Source of the DNA: Diplodia intermedia
Taxonomy: Eukaryota; Ascomycota; Dothideomycetes; Botryosphaeriales; Botryosphaeriaceae
DNA length: 53,028 nucleotides
Assembly (NCBI GenBank): GCA_021495925.1
Contig: JAKEKT010000152.1
Span: forward strand, 1 to 53,028
Direction of reading: 5' to 3'
Shown here one piece after another: positions 45,864 to 53,028 of the stretch. The notes beneath the pieces are model-generated. The model did not search any database and had not been told where the DNA came from. It saw only the letters and a list, made by a program, of their open reading frames with translations. Every line of letters begins with the position of its first letter. Position 1 is the first letter of the stretch. The position numbers and the translations under genes are program-made.

Positions 45864-47243
45864 ATGCTTCTCCCCAAGGGCGGCGTGAATTGGAAGGCGG
45901 CCAAAGCTCGATTGCCGCCGTCGCGAGCTGTCTGGCACTTCCTCACCCGCACGCGCTTCCTCCTCTTCGTCGCCGTCGCCGGCATCATATTATTACTATG
46001 GCGGGGCTTGAGCGACACCGCGGGCGAGATGCAAAGGTAAGCAGGCAGCAACTGAGCTCGCGTGCAGCCGTGGCTGACTTTCCAGATTCGTCTGCTGGGG
46101 CCCCTCGAAATCTCCCATGGATATGTCGACCAACGAGCGCGAGAAATGGATGGCCCACCTAACCACACCCGTCATCTTCAATCACCACACCCCCGTCGAG
46201 GTCAATTCCACGACGATAGAGCGCGTCGACCTCAACCCCATCAAGTCGGGTCCCAAGGCTCTCCAGAACGAGGAGCGTGTCCTCATCCTGACTCCGCTCC
46301 GCGACGCTTCTTTCTACATCAACCAGCACTTCGATCTTCTGTCGCAGCTTACCTACCCGCACCACCTCATCGATCTCGCCTTCCTTGTTTCTGATACCAG
46401 CGACGACACGTTGGCGGTGCTGGCCAAGGAGCTCGAGCGTGTCCAGAGCGATGAGAACAATGCTTTCCGCAGTACTATGATTGTGGAGAAAGATTTCGGC
46501 GTCGAGACCAGCCAGGATGTCGAATACAGGCATAGCTTTGAAGCGCAGGGACCTCGCCGCAAGGTCATGGGCCGTGCCAGAAACTACCTGCTGTCCGCCG
46601 CCTTGAAGCCGGAACACTCCTGGGTGTACTGGCGCGATGTGGACATTGTTGACAGCCCAAAGAAAATCATCGAGGATTTCGTGGCTCACGACAGGGACGT
46701 TTTGGTCCCCAACATCTGGTTCCACCGCTACCAGGAGAGGGACGGCAAGATGGTCGACATTGAGGGCAGGTTCGATTATAACTCGTGGGTCGAGTCGGAC
46801 ACTGGCAGGAAGCTCGCGGCTTCCCTGGATAAGGATGTTGTCTTGGCTGAAGGTGCGTTGGCATTGACCCTTTAATTGACGTATGCCGTTCTAACCGAGT
46901 CTCCAGGTTACAAGGAGTACAAGACCGATCGTACCTATATGGCGAAAATGGGTGATTGGCGCGAAAACAAGGACGAAGAGATTGAGCTTGACGGTATCGG
47001 CGGAGTTAACATCATGGTCAAAGCGGATGTCCATCGCTCAGGTACGTTGCCTCAAGTGGATGCGCTTCATGTAGAGGTTCTAACAGGAATGCAGGCATCA
47101 ACTTCCCCTGCTACGCTTTCGAGAACCAGGCCGAGACGGAAGGATTCGCGAAGATGGCCAAGCGCGCCGGCTACAAGGTCTACGGGCTTCCGAACTACGT
47201 CGTCTGGCATATCGATACCGAGGAAAAGCCTGGAAACGCGTAG
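45864..47243 (+). CDS. MNN9: Golgi alpha-1,6-mannosyltransferase subunit (Mnn9 type, GT62)
   Basis: Mnn9, Van1 and Anp1 form the Golgi mannan polymerase complexes that extend the outer chain of N-glycans. Four exons (45864-46036, 46086-46852, 46907-47041, 47095-47243) give 407 residues. It is a type II membrane protein: short basic cytosolic end, anchor at about 31-46 (RFLLFVAVAGIILLLW), lumenal catalytic domain. Landmarks are ERVLILTPLRDASFYINQHF, SQLTYPHHLIDLAFLVSD, the metal-binding DVD of WVYWRDVDIVDSP (residues 242-244), VPNIWFHRYQER, GIGGVNIMVKADVHRSG and GLPNYVVWHIDTEE. Length near 400 favours Mnn9; Anp1 and Van1 are usually around 500. The paralogues are close, so the symbol is less sure than the family. 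All three introns are 49-54 bases. Confidence 0.88.
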
Positions 47244-48225
47244 GGGGATGAGATCAATTGAAACGGCATAATGGATACAAGGACACATAATGGTCGCAGC
47301 TCTTGCATGCTGCGGAACGCTTCGACCGTCTTTTGTCGAGCTTGGAATGTCTGATTTCATGGCATCTAGTGCAGGATCGACGCGTCATCAGTAGTATGGT
47401 TGGACGGACTGTATCCTTATTGAGGGCCATTATCGGAGGCGCTGGGATTGTGAAGGGCTGGTTGAATGGGTTTTCTTTTTCTTTTTTTTTCAAAGCCGTT
47501 TTGTGGAGCGCACGGGATGTTTGCCGCCGTGTAGCACGACTTACCTGCATGAGTTGAGGATTGTTTCCGCTTTTACCCTTCAGAACAAGTCGTTTCTTGC
47601 CTACCGCTTTTCCATGGCGCATGGGGGGTTGCCGCCGTCCGTTACATTTTGTCTACCAACCTCTACGTCTTGTTTTGCGTACTGCACGTTTTATATCAGC
47701 TACTCTCTAAGTGAGCGTACCAAGTTTCCTTTTATATATCACGGAGAAGCTAGAAGAACAAGCGGTCTCTCCGAGGTATTAAGTTTGGAATCTTGACTTC
47801 CGACAGTCAGTCAATCCGTACCTTGGGAGACTGCGTGGATAATGGAACAAATACGTGGGGTGTGATGTTGGAGTTGGAGCATGCGAAGGCGGTGAGTGAT
47901 TATGTGAGTCGCCGCGGGACCTGACATTCGTTCCCCGACACCTTTCGACCTTCAATCCACCGACACCACCCACCACCGGCGCGACGACGACGACCACGAC
48001 GACCGCACCTCGTCGGCCACTCCGCCCAACAACGCAAACGCGTCCTTCGAACCGGGATACACGCGTTCTTCGAATCACCCTCGCATCGGCCATATACATT
48101 CACGCAAACCGCATGCTCGACGAGGAAACCGAGGCCGAGTGAAACGAACGCGCGCGTCGTCGCCCTCAAACCAACATTCCACCTCCCACCACCATCACCA
48201 CCCGGACCGCCGCCGCCGAGCCGCC
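47244..48225. other. MNN9 3' flank and SWC4 promoter
   Basis: This 982-base gap separates two tandem plus-strand genes. The left part is AT-richer with T runs (near 47472-47489); the right 300 bases are rich in ACC and CGA triplets and probably form the SWC4 leader. No gene is seen. Confidence 0.55.
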
Positions 48226-50833
48226 ATGGCGTCCATGAACGACGCCCGCGACATCATGGGCCTGCAGCCCGGCGAGGCGTTGCCCAAACCGCCGCCCGCG
48301 AAGAAGCAGAAGACGGGTCAACCCAAGCCGCGCATGAGTATGTTTTTTTTTTTTTTTGTTTTAGCCCTCCTCCCCCCCCACCGCCCACAACTCGACGGGA
48401 TTGTTCGTTTTTTTTTTTTTTTCCGCGATGGGGGACTGTGAGGGCTGACATTTGCGGGGTGGTGGTGTCAAAGCCGGCATAAATCGCGAAGTGCAGGCGC
48501 TGTACGGCGAGCGCGCGCCGCCCGTCGCGGTCGTCGAGGCGGGCAAGAGCTACCAGCCGAAGCGGAGGTGGGGCGCGAACAAGGGGCCGGCGGCGAAGTG
48601 GTGCGTATATGCTTGGTTCCTATTTTTTTTTCTCTCTCTCTCTCTTCTTTTTGAGAGGATGCGGGAGACTGAGGGCTGACGATTTTGCGGCAGGGCCCTG
48701 ACACCTTTCACGAACCCCGCGCGGACGGACGACCTGGTGCTCAGGCATTGGAAGCGCTTGCAACCGAACGATACCAACGGAGACGTTGCAATGGGCGATG
48801 TCGAGAGTCAGGACGGCGGCGCTGCTGCTGCTGCTGCTGCTGCTGCTACTGCTACGGCCGACGCCGCGGCGGACGCCCGAGTCGAGACGAACTACGAGTA
48901 CGCGAAGTTCAACGTCCAGCCTGAGGGGCCCGAATACGATGACGAGACGTACGAAGCGCACCTACGCAGCGAGGATTGGAGCAAGGAGGAGACGGACTAT
49001 CTGGTTGAGACGGTGAAGGACTATTATCACCGCTGGTCCATTGTGGCGGATCGCTACGACTGGCAGCCCACGCAGCCGAAGGCGGGTCTGGAGGACGCGG
49101 CCGAGGGCGGGGCGGTTGCGGCGCCGGCGATCGTGCCGAAGCCGCGGACGATGGAGGACCTGAAGGCGCGGTACTACCAGATCAGCGCGAAGCTGATGGA
49201 GCTCAAGACGCCGATCGCATCCATGACGAACGCCGAGTTCGGGCTGCACGAGGTGCTGACGCGCTTCGACCCGGACCGGGAGAAGCAGCGGAAGAAGGTG
49301 GCGGCGGCGCTGCTGGAGCGCACGGCGGACGAGATCAAGGAGGAGCAGTACCTGCTGGGCGAGCTGCAGCGCATCAACACCAACTACGAGAAGCTGTCGA
49401 CGGAGCGCGAGGAGGTGCGGCAGCGGCTGTTCGCGCCGTCGACGACGGGCAGCAGCAGCACCGCCTCGCAGTTCCAGAGCAGCCACGCGCTGTCGCAGCT
49501 CTTCAACCAGCTGCTGCAGCAGGACCGCAGCAAGAAGCGCAACGGCCGCCTGTCGCTCAACACGGCCGACCAGCTCTCGACGCCGTCGGGCCAGCAGACG
49601 CCCATGACGGCCGGCGGCAACCACCGCGGCAGCGCCCTCGACGCCGGCCTCCCGTCGGCCAACAGCCTCAGCCGGGGCAGCCGGCAATCCATCCACACGC
49701 CCGGCGGCAGCGGCAGCAACAACAACCCAGGCGGCGGCGGCGGCGGCACCGCGCCGAACTCGGCGACGGCCCAGCACCACCCGTCGCAGCCGCCGCGCAC
49801 GCTGACGCCGCGGGCGCAGCAGCGGCTGGGGGTGACGCAGCACGAGCAGCGGCTGCCGAGCGGGGTGTCGTTCAAGAGCGACCGGCTGCACAAGCTGCGG
49901 ACGGCCAAGTCGACGGTGCAGACGGCAAAGGTGGGGCAGGCGCTGGCGGAGCTGCGGATCCCCGACATGATCGCGCTGCCGACGGCGGCCGTGTGCGACG
50001 GGTTCGAGGTGCTGGTCGGCAAGATCCACCGGCTGCTGGAGCTGCGCAAGCTGCTGGACAAGGAAGAGGCCGAGGTGGCGGTGGCAGAGGGGGTGAGGAG
50101 GGAGAGGGAGAGGAGGGAGAGGGCGGAGAGGGGGGAGCCCGAGGAGGAGCCGCCCGAGGAGCTTGAGGGGAGGTCGGATGATGGGGAGGGTGGTGAAGGG
50201 GATGATGATGGGAAGAAGGCCGGCGAGCGGCGGCGTGGTGGTGGTGGAGGAGGGGCGAAGAGGGGTGAGGGTGGTGGTAATGGTGGTCAGAAGAAGGACG
50301 ACGACGACGTTGACATGGACGGCAACGATGCGGACGCCGACGCGGACGCCGATGCGGACGCCGACGCTGATGGCGAGGTGGAAGAAGACGATGCCGATGG
50401 CGAGGTGGTGGACGATTCTTCCCAACAACATCTCCTCCAACACCATCATCATAATCATCATAATCGGCAACAACAACAACAACAATCGGATGCTGGCTTG
50501 GGCGCCGCGACGACGACGAAGATGGAAGAGGAGGCCGATACGGAGATGATGGATGCTCCTCCCGCCGACGACGACGACGACGATGATGATGGCGATGATG
50601 GCGATGATGATGATGGCGAGGGAGAAGAAGACGAAGAAGAAGACGGAGAAGGGGAAGGGGAAGGAGATGAGGATGCGAATGGCGACGATGACGAGGGGGT
50701 TGCGAATGGCGTCAAGGAGGAGGTTGATAGTCCGGCTGTTGTTGCTGCTGCTGCTGCTACTGCTGGTGGTGGTAGGAGTGCGAGTGTGGCTAGTCAGGGG
50801 AGTGGTGGGGTGGGGAAGAGGGGTAGGAAGTGA
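48226..50833 (+). CDS. SWC4: Chromatin subunit Swc4 (DMAP1 homologue)
   Basis: Swc4 is shared by the SWR1 remodeller (H2A.Z deposition) and the NuA4 histone acetyltransferase. Three exons (48226-48337, 48474-48600, 48694-50833) give 792 residues. Order: conserved start MNDARDIMGL, then KKQKTGQPKPRMTGINREVQ and ALYGERAPPVAVVE; the KRRWGANKGPAAKWALTPF block; an Ala run (122-131); the SANT-like domain at about 171-205 (EDWSKEETDYLVETVKDYY ... SIVADRYDW); a long helical region (LKARYYQISAKLMELK ...); and the C-terminal DMAP1-like part (LAELRIPDMIALPTAAVCDG). The last ~260 residues are extremely acidic, with DADADADAD, poly-Asp and poly-Glu, plus His and Gln runs. This is longer than usual for the family (roughly 500-650) and made of simple repeats. 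The first intron holds two long T runs. Confidence 0.93.
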
Positions 50834-52864
50834 GTGAGTGAGTGAGTGGGTGGATGAGTTGAGTTGAGTTGAGTGAGTGAGGAAGGGGGGTCGAATGGGA
50901 AAGGGAAGGAAGGGGGAAGGCGAAAGGCTAGGCTGTCGTGGGGGGTTTTTTATTCATAGCGTTGGCGTTTTGTGATGGGGTGATGGGCTTTTGTCTTTTG
51001 TCCTTCTTTTGAGAGAGAGTTGTAGGAGGGGGATGGTTGGAATCGATGATGGCTGGCTTTTCGAGCTGTACGTGTTGTTGATTCGAAGTATCGCCTGTGT
51101 GTGTATGGTACTTTGATGGCGCGAGAACACTTGCACGTGTGTGATGCACGCACGCAATGTCATGTGAGAGGAATTTAATGTGGCTGGCTTGTATAAAAAG
51201 AGTGTCTAACTCGCAGGTTTCTGTTTACTTTTTTTTTTTCTATGCGTACCCAACGAAACAGTGATCGTTGTGAGCAATCAGAGCAAAGAAGCGCAACCTT
51301 TTTCAGAGCCGACTGTCCTCCTTTCTTTCGTCGCCAGGCAGAAGTGTGTACTCGCTCGAAGCTTCACCAGCAAACACAGCAGATGATGCACAGCAGCAGC
51401 AGCATCATCATCACCCACACTCGATCAATGCCACCACCGCGCGGGCGCGCCTGATTCAGCAGCGTGGCCGGTTGTCGGTGAAGATCATCATCATCATCTT
51501 CCTCTTCGTTTTGCAGAGCGAGCCCTTTTTGCATTTTCCCGCAGCCCCACGCGGCGGCAAAGACAAGTAATGGGTTGGTTCCTGACCTGTTGACTCGGGG
51601 AACAAGCCGGCACGCGGAACGGAGTCAGTTGGTCCGTCTGCGGCTGGTGCGTTGCGCTGCGGCGAAAGGCGCACGTCGTTGCTTCTTGCTCTGGAAGTAG
51701 AAGGAGCGTGGTGTGGTTGTGGTTTTATAAAGGGCGGGCTCGGTTGTATTCAGCGCTGCTGCTGCTGCTGCACGGGTTCGGCTGGAAGATGCATGGTGCA
51801 CAATGGTGATCTGTATGTCAGCTGGATGGTTGGTCGAGGCGGTTTCTGTCGGGAGGCGGTCGTGCGCCGCGTGCGTGGCTTGGTCTGCTGGTGTATGTAC
51901 TTTGGCTGCTGCCCGAAGCTGTATCGCAGGAAGATCTGTTATAAAACCTTGCTGGATCGTTGGAGCGTTTGTAGAACTTTGTGCTCTTTGGTTGTGGTGC
52001 CAGGATGGGCGTGTGAGGATCGCCCGAGATTCAAAACAGCAACACTTGGGAGCTGGAGAATCTACGATACGACTCCTGTCCCCTCTGCGTCTTATTCAGA
52101 TAGCACTCGCTCGCGTGGCGTGTCAATGTGCGGTTTTGTTGGATGATGCTGGAGTGCAGTATGTTTGAGCAAGCTTGGTGCGCACCATTGTAGATCAGTT
52201 TGTCTCAGTAAAGGAAAGCGGAGAACACAAGAGGATTCTAGGAAGAGGAGCCGGGGGAGTTTTCCATTTGTTCTGTCTTTTGCAGCTTTTCTCGTAGCCA
52301 TATGTAAGTAACAAGTAATCGTGGGATCTTGGAAGTTGGAACATGGGAGAGGTGTTATTTATGGGCTTCTGCGCTCTCGGGTCAGTGTACCACCTAGGTA
52401 TCACTGTCGGTACCTTGTTAGAAAACAGATGACGGCTCCAGAGAAAGCCAGCGTCCTCTTTTGAGTCGACTTCAGGTTCATGGAGGTCTGACTGGTCTAG
52501 CTGACTTTAGGGATGTTTCCTCCGTGCATATGACATTTCGGTGTGTCTCCCCCGAAGAAGGCAGTACAAAAGAACGCCCGTGCACTACCTTTATGTGGTG
52601 CAAGGTGAGAAGAAATTGCCACGAAGGAGCAGTGCCTTCGGCATATATGATATCCGCAGCTTCAGGCGCACTTTTCCTGGGGGGGTTTTCCCGTCCTTAG
52701 ATGGATTCTCCGCCGGTTCATCACATCTATTCTGTTCCAGTTTTAGGTCACGTTGCTGGTCAGTATATGATAATGGATGTACTGTGCGCTGAGACAACGG
52801 CAAACTCGGCCTCCTCTGCCGGTAAAATGACCTCGCATCCTTCGGTAAATGAGCTCGAAGAAGA

Positions 52865-52990
52865 GGGCGGCGGCGGCAGCAGGTTCAACACCATGCCAAG
52901 AATCGTGACACTGGCAGGCGGCGGCGGCGGATTCAACACCGCGGCGGCGGCGGCAGCAGCAGCAGCAGAGGGAGGTTCAACACCATGGAT
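52865..52990. repeat. GGC/GCA repeats with a recurring TTCAACACC element
   Basis: Blocks of GGC, GCG and GCA triplets alternate with a short element: aggttcaacaccatg occurs twice and ggattcaacaccg once in between. In one frame this gives Gly and Ala runs separated by FNT, but no gene is supported. Confidence 0.75.
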
Positions 52991-52998
52991 ATAACCGC

Positions 52999-53023
52999 GG
53001 GGGGGGGGGGGGGGGGGGGGGGG
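52999..53023. repeat. Terminal poly-G run
   Basis: Twenty-five consecutive G, five bases from the window end. It may mark an assembly break rather than real sequence. Confidence 0.85.
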
Positions 53024-53028
53024 TCAAA

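Larger units (their letters stand above)
50834..53028. other. Right flank without supported gene
   Basis: Just after the SWC4 stop lie tandem GAGT units (about 50831-50848) and TTGAG units. From about 51.2 to 52.8 kb open frames show no similarity or exon structure. The last 170 bases are GGC/GCA repeats and a G run. Confidence 0.5.

Noticed and set aside
48962..50485. A 507-codon minus-strand frame
   Set aside because: It is antisense to SWC4 and Leu/Arg-rich, a shadow of its biased codons.
1..53028. tRNA, 5S rRNA, CRISPR arrays and transposon ends
   Set aside because: I looked for B-box-like GGTTCGA sites, cloverleaf arms, regular spaced repeats and terminal repeats with target duplications and found none; a tRNAscan or RepeatMasker run would be decisive.

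Overview
The window looks like nuclear DNA of a filamentous ascomycete (Pezizomycotina). Genes are split by short GT-AG introns (about 50-120 bases, a few longer), coding DNA is GC-rich, and the gene set is fungal: an ECM33-type GPI wall protein, an Mnn9/Anp1/Van1 mannosyltransferase, a LaeA-like methyltransferase and a fungal Hv1 proton channel. A dothideomycete is plausible, but that is inference. I support 15 protein-coding genes. For every spliced model the exon lengths sum to a multiple of three. I found no rRNA, tRNA, intact transposon or CRISPR array.

Layout: 0.95-2.4 kb, a seven-exon LaeA-like SAM methyltransferase (-). 2.4-10.1 kb, a gene-poor stretch with one exon-like relic near 7.7 kb. 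10.1-13.6 kb, the divergent pair NDC1 (-) and PEP12-type syntaxin (+). 15.9-18.3 kb, the divergent pair PAB2-type RNA-binding protein (-) and voltage-gated proton channel (+). 18.7-26.3 kb, three minus-strand genes: a 1111-residue unknown with a repeated SSRLA-like motif, the lysine methyltransferase EFM6 and a 629-residue unknown. 27.5-30.0 kb, the divergent pair mitochondrial NAD+ carrier (-) and QCR7 (+). 30.6-32.4 kb, an AlkA/MAG1-type glycosylase (+). 32.4-39.3 kb, a 6.9-kb gene-poor stretch rich in microsatellites. 39.3-50.8 kb, four plus-strand genes: ECM33, a zinc-ribbon/coiled-coil unknown, MNN9 and SWC4. The right end has no gene and stops in a 25-base G run, which suggests an assembly break.

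Most genes are independent housekeeping genes with no shared pathway. Three head-to-head pairs probably share promoters. The NAD+ carrier/QCR7 pair is functionally coherent, since both serve mitochondrial respiration and a CCAAT box lies between them. ECM33 and MNN9 both act in cell-wall biogenesis but are 5 kb apart. The most interesting items are the Hv1 channel (lysine at the third S4 charge, no zinc-binding histidines), an in-frame upstream start that would give the DNA glycosylase a mitochondrial-type leader, and the large unknown protein with nine SSRLA-like motifs.
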